Source: Bacteroidales bacterium (GTDB taxonomy: Bacteria; Bacteroidota; Bacteroidia; Bacteroidales; ML635J-15). Taken from it: DNA of 64,000 nucleotides. The DNA lies in assembly GCA_017620015.1 (NCBI GenBank), contig JAFZRE010000033.1, positions 82,530-146,529 on the forward strand. Direction: 5' to 3'. Within the stretch, counting starts at the first letter, position 1. The number at the start of each line of letters is the position of its first letter. Of this stretch, positions 1-7,762 are shown piece by piece. The notes beneath the pieces are model-generated. The model had not been told where the DNA came from, made no database searches, and was given only the letters and a program-made list of their open reading frames with translations. The translations under genes and the position numbers were made by a program.

Positions 1-1
1 G

Positions 2-349
2 GAAATAGGTGTGAACGGTTTCATCAGCAAGGCGTCGCAACCCGAAGAACTTTGCAATGCCATCGAAACCATCACAGAAGGAGCAGATTATTTTGGTCGC
101 GATATTGCGCAGATTCTCAAGGAAGTAAGCGCAACGAAAAAATTGCAGGATGAAATCTTTTCTCCGCGCGAACTAGAAATAATAAGGTATTGCGCCGACG
201 GCTTGATGAGCAAGGAAATTGCCGAAAAGTTGTGCATCAGCGCAAGGACAGTCGAAGGTCACAAACTCAGCATCTTCCGCAAGATGGGCATTTCCAACAC
301 CGCAGAACTGATAAAGTATTCCGTTAAGCACGGAATTGTAAGATTGTAG
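2..349 (+). CDS. NarL/LuxR-family response regulator, C-terminal part
   Basis: The reading frame is open from the first bases of the window, so the gene starts upstream. The first residues (GVNGFISKAS) match the end of a receiver domain, with the conserved lysine in FISK. After a linker comes a LuxR-type helix-turn-helix: SPRELEIIRYCADGL, then SKEIAEKLCISARTVEGHKLSIFRKM, the usual DNA-recognition region. The protein should be a two-component transcription regulator of NarL type. Its histidine kinase and the phosphorylated aspartate lie outside the window. The GTG at position 11 is not a credible start because it would remove the receiver domain. Confidence 0.9.
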   Translation, partial: EIGVNGFISKASQPEELCNAIETITEGADYFGRDIAQILKEVSATKKLQDEIFSPRELEIIRYCADGLMSKEIAEKLCISARTVEGHKLSIFRKMGISNTAELIKYSVKHGIVRL

Positions 350-380
350 GAATCATTGAATTGTAAAATTTAAAATATTA

Positions 381-415
381 ATTGTAGAAGTCGTTGCACG
401 CAACGACTCTACAAT
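381..415. repeat. REP-like palindromic hairpin, copy 1
   Basis: Arms ATTGTAG/CTACAAT and AGTCGTTGC/GCAACGACT form a near-perfect 16-bp stem with one bulged A and an AC loop. The core and its right flank (CTACAAnTTGnAAACA followed by AAACAATTTTAAAC) recur at 48347-48410, so this is a dispersed element and not only a local hairpin. It could also act as a terminator-like structure after the response regulator, but no T-tract follows. Confidence 0.7.
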
Positions 416-449
416 TTGAAAACAAAATGAAACAATTTTAAACCAATCT

Positions 450-480
450 CGAACGTTGAACCATTTGAACCTTGAACTTT
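450..480. repeat. TTGAAC tandem intergenic repeat
   Basis: Three near-tandem TTGAAC units (GTTGAACC, TTTGAACC, TTGAACTTT) lie between the response regulator and the next gene. The reverse complement of the same series occurs at 37690-37712. Such runs are typical gene-free filler in Bacteroidetes. No function is visible. Confidence 0.5.
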
Positions 481-489
481 TAATCTGCA

Positions 490-519
490 TTTGTACTTCG
501 TAAATATTTCTTACATTTG
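490..519 (+). promoter_or_regulatory. Bacteroidetes-type promoter of the fused glycosyltransferase
   Basis: TTTG at 490-493 and TACATTTG at 512-519 are separated by 18 bp, matching the Bacteroidetes primary-sigma consensus TTTG-N(17-23)-TAnnTTTG. The predicted transcript start falls only a few bases before, or at, the ATG at 527, so the mRNA would be almost leaderless. Confidence 0.65.
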
Positions 520-526
520 CAGTCCA

Positions 527-2476
527 ATGAAATTGTCGGTCGTCATAGTAAACTACAACGTAAAGCACTTCCTCGAACAGTGCCTAAATTCGGTTGCTGC
601 CGCCGCAAAACATTGTGAAACAGAGGTTTTTGTCGTTGATAACAATTCCGTTGACGGTTCGTGCAATATGCTCCGCGAGAAGTTTCCGTGGGTAAAACTC
701 ATCGAAAACAAGAAAAACTACGGTTTTTCATACGCCAACAATCAAGCAATCCGCGAATCGGCTGGCGAATATGTACTTCTGCTAAATCCCGATACGGTAA
801 TTGAAGAGGATACTTTGAAGTCGGTTTGCGACTTTATGGACTCGCATCCCGATGCCGGTGGGCTGGGAGTGAAGATGATTGACGGCAAAGGTCGTTTCCT
901 GCCCGAGTCGAAACGCGGTCTGCCGACACCCAAGGTGGCTTTCTACAAGATTTTCGGATTGTCGAAACTATTCCCGAAGTCGAAAAAGTTTGGCAAATAC
1001 CATCTTACATATCTTGACAAGGATGAAATTCACAAGGTTGATGTTCTGTCGGGGGCATTTATGCTTCTGCGTGCCGAGACCTTGAAGAAAGTCGGGCTGC
1101 TCGACGAGACGTTTTTCATGTACGGCGAGGACATTGACTTGTCGTACCGCATTACTTTGGGCGGCTACAACAACTATTATTTTCCAAAGACGACAATCAT
1201 TCACTACAAGGGCGAAAGCACCAAGAAGGGCAGTGTGAATTACGTAGTTGTGTTCTACAACGCGATGAAGATTTTCGCCCGCAAGCATTTCTCCGAAGGT
1301 GCCGGACTGATGATTTTTTTCATCAACCTTGCAATATATCTGCGTGCTGCTATGGCCATCGCTGGACGATTCATAACCAACGCCATAACGCCGATTATTG
1401 ATGCCTTGCTTATTTTGACAGGATTTCTGATAATCACGCCTTTGTGGGAAACTCATCTTTTCGGTGTCGAAAGTGCTTATCCGCACAATGTTTTTGTCGG
1501 GGCGATGGTAATGTACATTTCGGTCTGGTTGCTGTCGCTACTCCTTTCTGGTGGCTACGACAAGCCTGTGAAAATGAAGAATATATACAAGGGAATAGGC
1601 ATCGGTGCTATTGTAATTCTTGCCGTATATGCCTTGTTGCCAACGCATTTGCGTTTTTCGCGTGCGCTCATTCTTCTTGGTACGGCGTGGACTCTGATAG
1701 TCCTTCCGCTTGTGCGCTTATTGCTGAACTACACCAAGTTGCAGGTTTTCAAGGTTAATCTGCCAAAACGCAAGAAGGTGGCGGTTGTAGGGAGCAAGGA
1801 GGAGTGCCGTTCGCTGGTGGGACAGCTTATGTCGTCGCGCACAAAGATTGACATTGCTGCGTATGTAAGTCCCGATGCCGACACCGACAAGTTTTTTGCC
1901 GGCGACATTACCCAGCTTGACGAAATTGTCAATATAAACCACATAGACGAACTGATTTTCTGTGCAAAAGACATTCAGGCACAGCAGATTATAAGGACAA
2001 TGCTCAATCTTTCCTCATCCAACCTCGACTACAAGATAGCAAGTCCCGACGGCTTTTCGGTAATCGGAAGCAACTCGATAAATACTACTGGCGAACTTTA
2101 TAACGTTGACATCAACGCTATTGACAAACCAGAAAACCGCCGATCGAAACGAATGTTCGACATTGTGGTGTCGTTCTTTATGATTGTGCTTTCGCCATTG
2201 CTGATTTGGTTCATAAAGGGCAAGTTGAAGGCTTACGCAAATTTGTTCTCGGTCTTGTTTGGAAGTAAAACATTCGTTTCGTATCGTTCTGATAAAAATG
2301 ACGTTAGCCTTCTTCCAAAGATTAAGAAAGGTGTGTTTAGCGTAGATATGATTTATGGTCGCGATGCGAAAAAAGATGTCGCCGACAGGCTTAATATTAT
2401 GTACGCCAAGGACTACAAGGTTTCGCACGATGCGATGTTGGTTTATAAGTTGTGGAGGAAGTTAGGATGCAATTAG
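527..2476 (+). CDS. GT2 glycosyltransferase fused to a degenerate phosphoglycosyl-transferase-like module
   Basis: 649 residues. Residues 1-240 are a family 2 glycosyltransferase of rhamnosyltransferase (WbbL) type, with VVIVNYN at the start, NPD at 87-89 and GEDIDLSYR at 200-208. Residues 261-400 hold about five membrane segments. Residues 415-535 look like the nucleotide-fold domain that precedes the catalytic part of WcaJ/WbaP enzymes. KRMFDIVVSFFMIVLSP (541-557) then matches the start of that catalytic domain, and 572-645 resemble its end, but the middle with the usual KFRSM and Asp-Glu dyad is missing. The inferred role is sugar transfer in surface polysaccharide synthesis at the inner membrane. 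ATG 527 is chosen over the upstream TTG because of the promoter position and the family start. Confidence 0.85.
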   Translation: MKLSVVIVNYNVKHFLEQCLNSVAAAAKHCETEVFVVDNNSVDGSCNMLREKFPWVKLIENKKNYGFSYANNQAIRESAGEYVLLLNPDTVIEEDTLKSVCDFMDSHPDAGGLGVKMIDGKGRFLPESKRGLPTPKVAFYKIFGLSKLFPKSKKFGKYHLTYLDKDEIHKVDVLSGAFMLLRAETLKKVGLLDETFFMYGEDIDLSYRITLGGYNNYYFPKTTIIHYKGESTKKGSVNYVVVFYNAMKIFARKHFSEGAGLMIFFINLAIYLRAAMAIAGRFITNAITPIIDALLILTGFLIITPLWETHLFGVESAYPHNVFVGAMVMYISVWLLSLLLSGGYDKPVKMKNIYKGIGIGAIVILAVYALLPTHLRFSRALILLGTAWTLIVLPLVRLLLNYTKLQVFKVNLPKRKKVAVVGSKEECRSLVGQLMSSRTKIDIAAYVSPDADTDKFFAGDITQLDEIVNINHIDELIFCAKDIQAQQIIRTMLNLSSSNLDYKIASPDGFSVIGSNSINTTGELYNVDINAIDKPENRRSKRMFDIVVSFFMIVLSPLLIWFIKGKLKAYANLFSVLFGSKTFVSYRSDKNDVSLLPKIKKGVFSVDMIYGRDAKKDVADRLNIMYAKDYKVSHDAMLVYKLWRKLGCN

Positions 2477-2988
2477 CAGGAAAGAAGATTTTTCTCCGCA
2501 AGATGGAGCCAGAAGATTTGGAGTTTCTTTATACGGTTGAGAACAATTCCGACTTTTGGCATGTGAGCGAAACCAAGGCTCCTTATTCACGTTGGGAACT
2601 TAAACAATATATTGAGAATTATTGTTACGACATATTTACAACCAAGGAGTTGCGTCTGATGATTTGCGACTATGTTTTGCAAAAGCCCATTGGTATTGTC
2701 GATTTGTTTGAGTACCACCCTTTGCACAATCGTTGCGGTGTTGGAATTATTGTTCTTCCTGAGCATTGGGGAATGGGCATCGCAACAGAAACATTGGAGC
2801 TTATTGAGAATTATGCATTCAAAACCTTGTTGCTAAAACAATTATGGTGTCTAATTGACGAAAACAATGATGCCAGCATTGCACTTTTCCAGAAGTGCGG
2901 TTTTGTGCGGACTGGAATTTTGAAGCAGTGGAAGCTAACCGAGAATGGCTATGTGGATGTCGGCGTGTGGCAGCATATGAAAAATTAA
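2467..2988 (+). CDS. GNAT-family N-acetyltransferase (RimJ/RimL type)
   Basis: 173 residues from ATG 2467, which sits behind the purine-rich GGAAGTTAGG and overlaps the end of the preceding gene by 10 bp, so translation is probably coupled. The sequence has the layout of a RimJ/RimL-like acetyltransferase: KKIFLRKMEPEDLEFLY at the N terminus, the acetyl-CoA loop region GVGIIVLPEHWGMGIATETL in the middle and the late motif NDASIALFQKCGFVRTG. It should transfer an acetyl group from acetyl-CoA to an amine. The substrate is unknown; a protein N terminus or an amino sugar of the neighbouring polysaccharide pathway are both possible. The stop codon lies inside the AT-rich tandem repeat that follows. 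Confidence 0.85.
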   Translation: MQLAGKKIFLRKMEPEDLEFLYTVENNSDFWHVSETKAPYSRWELKQYIENYCYDIFTTKELRLMICDYVLQKPIGIVDLFEYHPLHNRCGVGIIVLPEHWGMGIATETLELIENYAFKTLLLKQLWCLIDENNDASIALFQKCGFVRTGILKQWKLTENGYVDVGVWQHMKN

Positions 2989-3040
2989 TAATGGATAATT
3001 AATAATGGATAATTAATAATGGATAATTAATAATGGATAA
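2985..3040. repeat. Four perfect tandem copies of TTAATAATGGATAA
   Basis: A 14-bp unit is repeated four times without change and overlaps the stop codon of the acetyltransferase gene. Related ATGGACAATT/ATTAACAATGG series occur at 5336-5370, 25142-25285 and 60711-60752. Copy number is likely to vary between strains by slippage. Confidence 0.8.
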
Positions 3041-3046
3041 TTAATT

Positions 3047-3074
3047 GTAGCGGTGCAATGCTTTGTGCCGCTAC
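3047..3074. repeat. REP-like palindromic hairpin, copy 2
   Basis: GTAGCGGTGCAA and TTGTGCCGCTAC form a 12-bp stem with two G-T pairs and a TGCT loop. It closely resembles the hairpin at 25344-25373 (both contain GCGG..GCAA or ACAA arms) and, more loosely, the one at 48445-48466. After it, a 14-bp direct repeat (TCTAAAATCGTAAA) occurs twice before the next gene. Confidence 0.7.
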
Positions 3075-3171
3075 ATTTGTATATATATTGTGGAGCAAAA
3101 AAAATCTAAAATCGTAAATCTAAAATCGTAAATTATTATTACCTTTACAACCTGTTTTAAAATTTACGATT

Positions 3172-4557
3172 ATGAGAATGTTCAACCAAGAGGTTTATAA
3201 GGCTCGCCGTGAGAAACTTAAGGCGGCGATGAAGTCGGGTGTATGCATATTTATGGGTAACAACGAAGCCCCGATGAACTATCCGGATAACTGCTACCAG
3301 TTTCGTCAGGACAGCAATTTTTTGTATTTCTTCGGAATTGCACAGGCCGGCTTGAAGGCAATAATTGATGTTGATAACAACCGCGATATAATTTTCGGCG
3401 ACGAACTAACCGTTGACGATATTGTGTGGATGGGTGAGGTGGCTAGCATTAAGGAACTGGCTGCCCGTTGTGGTGTTGTTGACGTTCGTCCTGCTGCTGA
3501 ATTCGAAAAGTATGTGAAGGCAGCAAAGGCTGATGTTCATTTCCTTCCGCCATACCGCCACGATAATATGATTTTCCTCTCATCGGTATTGGGTATTCCG
3601 ATTCCCGAATTGCAGAAGCGCTCGTCTCTACCGTTGGTTAAGGCTGTAGTTGCTTTGCGTAATGTAAAGGAAGCCTGCGAAATAGAGGAACTTAAAGCTG
3701 CTGCCGAAATTGGCTACGAAATGCACACCACCGCAATGAAGATGGCTAAGGATGGTGTTTCGGAACATGAAATTTATGGTACAATAGAAGGCATAAGCTT
3801 GAAGCACGGCTTGTTGACATCGTTCCACTCGATAGTTTCGAAGAACGGACAAATCCTTCACAACCATACTCACGAGAATATACTTCACACTGGCGATTTG
3901 TTGCTTAACGACTCTGGTGCACAGACAGATATGGGCTATGCTTCGGATAATACCCGTACTTTCCCCGTTGGCGGAAAGTTCTCGCAGAGGCAGAAGGATG
4001 TTTACCAGATTGTGCTCAATACGATAAACGGCTCTATTCCGATGATGAAGCCCGGTGAGACTTACCAGTCGATTCATCTGAAGGCTTGCGAAATCCTTGC
4101 AGAAGGACTTAAGGCTCTCGGACTTATGAAGGGCGACATGAAGGAGGCCGTACAGCAGGGCGCTCACGCAATGTTCATGCCTCACGGACTTGGCCACATG
4201 ATGGGTCTGGATGTTCACGATATGGAAGACCTTGGTCAGATAAATGTTGGCTACGACGAGGAAGTCCAGCCGATTAAGATTTTCGGCGTTGCTTCGTTGC
4301 GTATGGGCAAGAGGTTGCAGGTCGGCAATGTCTTGACAAACGAACCTGGTATATATTTCGTACCACAGCTTATCGACATTTGGGAACGTGAACACAAGTT
4401 CGAGCAGTTCATCAATTATGCCGAGGTTGACAAGTACCGCGATTTTGGTGGCATACGTCTCGAGGATGACATCCTCATAACCCCGACAGGTTCACGCATT
4501 GTCGGTGACAGACGCATTCCTATCGAAATCAAAGATGTAGAAGATTTTATGAAATAG
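3172..4557 (+). CDS. pepP: Xaa-Pro aminopeptidase (aminopeptidase P, M24B)
   Basis: 461 residues, the usual length for aminopeptidase P. The N-terminal domain has the family pattern (MGNNEAPMNYPDN, then FRQDSNFLYFFG). The C-terminal pita-bread metallopeptidase domain carries the expected metal ligands: D247 in NDSGAQTD, D259 in SDNTRTF, the histidine in HGLGHMMGLDVHD, and the glutamates in TNEPGIYF and GGIRLEDD. It is predicted to be a cytoplasmic dimanganese enzyme that removes an N-terminal residue in front of proline during peptide turnover. There is no signal peptide. The gene stands alone on plus with a 180-bp repeat-rich leader. Confidence 0.95.
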   Translation: MRMFNQEVYKARREKLKAAMKSGVCIFMGNNEAPMNYPDNCYQFRQDSNFLYFFGIAQAGLKAIIDVDNNRDIIFGDELTVDDIVWMGEVASIKELAARCGVVDVRPAAEFEKYVKAAKADVHFLPPYRHDNMIFLSSVLGIPIPELQKRSSLPLVKAVVALRNVKEACEIEELKAAAEIGYEMHTTAMKMAKDGVSEHEIYGTIEGISLKHGLLTSFHSIVSKNGQILHNHTHENILHTGDLLLNDSGAQTDMGYASDNTRTFPVGGKFSQRQKDVYQIVLNTINGSIPMMKPGETYQSIHLKACEILAEGLKALGLMKGDMKEAVQQGAHAMFMPHGLGHMMGLDVHDMEDLGQINVGYDEEVQPIKIFGVASLRMGKRLQVGNVLTNEPGIYFVPQLIDIWEREHKFEQFINYAEVDKYRDFGGIRLEDDILITPTGSRIVGDRRIPIEIKDVEDFMK

Positions 4558-4609
4558 ACGCATTCATGTTGGGACATGGTCTTTGACCTGCCCCATATAA
4601 AGAAAATAT

Positions 4610-5305
4610 ATGGACAAAAAGATAACAATAGCCGTTGACGGCTTCTCATCCTGTGGAAAAAGCACCCTTGCAAAGCAGCTTGCTGCAAAGCTGGGGTATG
4701 TGTATATCGACAGCGGGGCAATGTACCGTGCTGTGACGCTGTATGCTCTGCGTAACAATATGATTGTTGACGAGGAACTCGATACAAAGAAGCTTATTGC
4801 TAGCCTTGACGATGTCAAGATTCATTTCGAGCTGAACGCAAACGGAGAACCGCAGACTTTCCTCAACGGAGCAAATGTAGAACGTGAAATCCGCAAGATA
4901 TATGTGTCGCAGTGGGTTAGTCCGGTGGCTGCTGTCCCCGAGGTTCGCCACGTGATGGTTGCCCAGCAGCAGAAGATGGGCGAGGCCAAGGGCGTTGTTA
5001 TGGATGGTCGCGACATTGGAACTACTGTTTTCCCGAATGCCGAGTTGAAGATTTTTGTCACTGCCGAGGTTGATGTCCGTGCGCAAAGACGTTACGACGA
5101 GATGCTCTCGAAAGGTGAGCCAGCCGACATGAACGAGGTCAAGCAGAACCTTCAGGAACGCGACCGCATTGACCAGAGCCGCGCAGAAAGTCCGCTTCGC
5201 AAGGCCGACGATGCCGTGGTGCTTGATAATTCGCACATTACTCGTGATGAGCAGTTGCAAGTTGCCTATGACTGGGCTATGGAGAGGATAAAATCCGCCC
5301 ATTGA
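4610..5305 (+). CDS. cmk: Cytidylate kinase
   Basis: 231 residues. It has the P-loop GFSSCGKST (11-19), SGAMYRAVTL in the NMP-binding region and the family signature DGRDIGTTVFPNAELKIF. It phosphorylates CMP and dCMP with ATP in the cytoplasm, feeding CTP and dCTP pools. It follows pepP by 52 bp and probably shares its transcript. The last codons and the stop (SAH, TGA) are formed by an intergenic repeat of the TGAGCTTGTCGAA family, so the extreme C terminus is probably not conserved. Confidence 0.95.
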   Translation: MDKKITIAVDGFSSCGKSTLAKQLAAKLGYVYIDSGAMYRAVTLYALRNNMIVDEELDTKKLIASLDDVKIHFELNANGEPQTFLNGANVEREIRKIYVSQWVSPVAAVPEVRHVMVAQQQKMGEAKGVVMDGRDIGTTVFPNAELKIFVTAEVDVRAQRRYDEMLSKGEPADMNEVKQNLQERDRIDQSRAESPLRKADDAVVLDNSHITRDEQLQVAYDWAMERIKSAH

Positions 5306-5370
5306 GCTTGTCGAAATGAGCGTAGTAGAAGTTCTAATTGTTAATTATCAATTGTCCATTGTCAATTAAA
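5300..5370. repeat. Two intergenic repeat families joined between cmk and ispH
   Basis: TGAGCTTGTCGAA with GAGCGTAGTAGAAG (about 5303-5332) is a diverged copy of the CCCTGAGC/GTCGAAGGG palindrome family seen at 25293-25312 and 60805-60847. It is followed by AATTGTTAATTATCAATTG and TCCATTGTCAATT (5336-5368), the reverse orientation of the GACAATGG tandem family. The repeats reach into the end of cmk and up to the start of ispH. Confidence 0.65.
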
Positions 5371-6225
5371 TTGGTCGATATAGATAAATATGCAGGATTT
5401 TGCTTTGGCGTTACCAAGGCGATAACTTCGGCGGAAAACGAACTGTCGGAGTTCGGTTCTGCATGTTGTCTTGGGAAAATCGTCCACAACCAGATAGAGG
5501 AAAGCCGTCTAGAAAAACTAGGCCTTCGTACGATTGGCAAAAACGAGATGCAGACAAATCCGCCATCGCGGATGCTGATACGTGCACATGGAGAACCCCC
5601 TTCAACATACGACGATGCAAAACGACTCGGAATTAAAATCGTTGACGAAACTTGTCCTGTTGTACTTAAACTTCAGGGCCTTATCGCTAAAACATATAGC
5701 GAAAATCCCGATTGTACCATTGTAATCTTTGGAAAGAAAGGACATGCTGAAGTGAACGGACTTGTCGGACAGACAGATGGCAAGGCAATTGTCATTTCTT
5801 CGTTGGAAGAGGCTGAAAGCCTAAATGTTGAAGGGAAAATTGCATTGTTCTCGCAGACTACAGCCGATTTCCAGATGTATGGACAAATTGCAGATGTTTT
5901 GAAAAACAAGCATTCGGATGTTGAAGTTCACGAAACCGTCTGCGGAAGCGTAAAGAACAGGGTACCAAGGCTTAAAGAGTTTTGTGCCAACTACGATGTT
6001 GTAATTTTTGTCAGCGACGAGGCAAGTTCAAACGGACGAATGCTTTTTGAAGTGTGCCGTGCAATTAACAGCAGGTCGTATTTTGTCACCGATGCAGACG
6101 ATTTGCAGGCGGAATTGTTTTCTGGAGCATCATCGGTTGGCATAAGCGGAGCAACTTCTACACCATCGTGGCTTCTTGATGATGTTAGAAGCAAATGTTG
6201 TAAAATAATGGGAGATAAGATATGA
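5371..6225 (+). CDS. ispH: 4-hydroxy-3-methylbut-2-enyl diphosphate reductase
   Basis: 284 residues from a TTG start. This last enzyme of the methylerythritol phosphate pathway reduces HMBPP to IPP and DMAPP. The three cysteines for the iron-sulfur cluster are present: C11 in GFCFG, C95 in DETCPVV and C191 in TVCGSV. RAHGEPP and SQTT also match the family. The protein should begin (L/M)VDIDKYAGFCFG. The only start codon at that place is TTG 5371; the earlier TTG at 5338 lies inside an intergenic repeat and would add residues the family lacks. Its end overlaps cdd by four bases. Confidence 0.9.
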   Translation: MVDIDKYAGFCFGVTKAITSAENELSEFGSACCLGKIVHNQIEESRLEKLGLRTIGKNEMQTNPPSRMLIRAHGEPPSTYDDAKRLGIKIVDETCPVVLKLQGLIAKTYSENPDCTIVIFGKKGHAEVNGLVGQTDGKAIVISSLEEAESLNVEGKIALFSQTTADFQMYGQIADVLKNKHSDVEVHETVCGSVKNRVPRLKEFCANYDVVIFVSDEASSNGRMLFEVCRAINSRSYFVTDADDLQAELFSGASSVGISGATSTPSWLLDDVRSKCCKIMGDKI

Positions 6226-6704
6226 AAATCAACGAGTTGAAAATATGCTACAAGGTTCGTAGCCATTCGGAGTTGTCGCCAGAAGAAAAGACTTTGCTGA
6301 AGTCGGCAACCGAGGCTGCATCTAAGGCATACGCACCATATTCGCATTTTAGGGTGGGGGCGGCAGTAAAGCTGGCAAACGGAGAAATCCTTAGCGGATG
6401 CAATCAGGAAAATGCAGCCTATCCTTCTGGATTGTGCGCCGAGCGTGTGACTGTCTTTTATGCCAATGCAAAATATCCCGATATTGCTGTCGAAACGCTT
6501 CTCATAACGGTGCTTGACGAAAATGGCGATTATCGTAATAAGGCTATTCCTCCTTGCGGAGCCTGCCGTCAGGTGCTTACCGAGACAGAAAGTCGCCAAA
6601 AAACTCCAATGCGGGTGTTGTTGGTCGGCAAGGACGAGGTGCTTGAATTCGATTCGGCATCAGATTTGCTACCTTTGATTTTTACTAGTAACGAATTATT
6701 GTAA
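6222..6704 (+). CDS. cdd: Cytidine deaminase
   Basis: 160 residues. HFRVGAAVKLANGEI, then CAE (C72, catalytic E74) and PPCGAC (C112, C115) provide the zinc site of the homotetrameric cytidine deaminase fold. It converts cytidine and deoxycytidine to uridine forms for pyrimidine salvage. ATGA overlap with ispH and one-base overlap (TAATG) with the next gene indicate one operon, so cmk, ispH, cdd and the secreted protein are probably cotranscribed. Confidence 0.95.
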   Translation: MKINELKICYKVRSHSELSPEEKTLLKSATEAASKAYAPYSHFRVGAAVKLANGEILSGCNQENAAYPSGLCAERVTVFYANAKYPDIAVETLLITVLDENGDYRNKAIPPCGACRQVLTETESRQKTPMRVLLVGKDEVLEFDSASDLLPLIFTSNELL

Positions 6705-7753
6705 TGATTATGAATATGTTTAGAGTATTTTTTATTAATGTGCTGATTTTGCTAGGAATAGCAACCGTGGCAAATGCACAGAAGGAATGCCCAGAAGAAT
6801 GGCAGGCTTATACAACCGACAAGTATTTTTCATGTCTGCAACCAGGCGAAAACGAAGAAATAAAGCCTGAAGATGATTTTTTGTCAGGCTTGGAAAAAAC
6901 GGCCGTCAACCGTCTTTTGAAAAGTGTTAAGGTTGCAGTCCATAACTTTGTTGCATTGCAGACATTAAGAATCGACGAGGATGCTGTTGTAAAGTATCTT
7001 GAAGAGAACGGCTACGAATCTAACGTTGGTGCAAAAATAGTTGAGAAGAAACGTTTTTACAATAACTATACGCATCACGGCTGTGTAATTGCTTATATCA
7101 AGAAAGAGTCGGCTAGCAAGTTGTATTGCGACGACATTGCATCATCGCAAAAAAGTATAACAGAAGCATTGTCCAGGGCCAAGGACTTTATTGCCGCAGG
7201 AAAGAACGATAGTGCAAGGTTTACTCTCGAAGCAATAGTTCCGAGAATTAAAAGCAACACTAATGAACTTATACTTCTGAGGGTTTTCGGATGCAATCAG
7301 GAGACGATAGACGCGTTGCGCGAAAAGCACATGGAGTGCATTGTAGGTCTGAAGGAATGCTTCAAGACTATCGGTCCGAAGATTATGGTTGCCGTTGATT
7401 ACACTGCCGACGTTTTTGGAACTCCTTACTGGGATATGCAGGAAAGCATCAAGGACTGGCTGGCAACTCGCGGATTCGGATACACAACCGACAAGACAAA
7501 AGCTGACTATGTGCTTGTTATTAGGTCATCGTCGAGGAAGTACAACACAATGTCAAATGGCACACAGACTACCTATTATTCGTATGTTGATGCAAATGTT
7601 ACAATTCAGAAAAAGAATACAGAAAAGCCTGCCTATGACAACAAGTTGTCGATAAAGGGAAGTTTTCTGAAAAGCTACAACGAGGCCGCCTATGTTGCCT
7701 ACCGTGATTTGGAAAATAAACTGTTGAAGATTCTGGAGGATAACATCAAGTAG
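6704..7753 (+). CDS. Secreted protein of unknown function
   Basis: 349 residues with a Sec signal peptide (MFRVFFINVLILLGIATVANAQ, cut after AQ, without a lipobox). The mature part has no domain I can name. The C-terminal third (from about 222, GPKIMVAVDYTADVFGTPYWD) has an alternating strand-helix pattern that resembles small periplasmic domains of LPP20/LpoB-like proteins, but this is only a resemblance. It is translationally coupled to cdd and followed nine bases later by a glycosyltransferase gene, so an envelope role is likely. Confidence 0.7.
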   Translation: MIMNMFRVFFINVLILLGIATVANAQKECPEEWQAYTTDKYFSCLQPGENEEIKPEDDFLSGLEKTAVNRLLKSVKVAVHNFVALQTLRIDEDAVVKYLEENGYESNVGAKIVEKKRFYNNYTHHGCVIAYIKKESASKLYCDDIASSQKSITEALSRAKDFIAAGKNDSARFTLEAIVPRIKSNTNELILLRVFGCNQETIDALREKHMECIVGLKECFKTIGPKIMVAVDYTADVFGTPYWDMQESIKDWLATRGFGYTTDKTKADYVLVIRSSSRKYNTMSNGTQTTYYSYVDANVTIQKKNTEKPAYDNKLSIKGSFLKSYNEAAYVAYRDLENKLLKILEDNIK

Positions 7754-7762
7754 TTTTCTTAA

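Noticed and set aside
3628..4395. A 255-codon minus-strand frame opposite the aminopeptidase P gene
   Set aside because: Shadow frame; the plus-strand gene carries all metal ligands of the family.
4646..5302. A 218-codon minus-strand frame opposite cmk
   Set aside because: Shadow of cmk; no family motif, start site or promoter.
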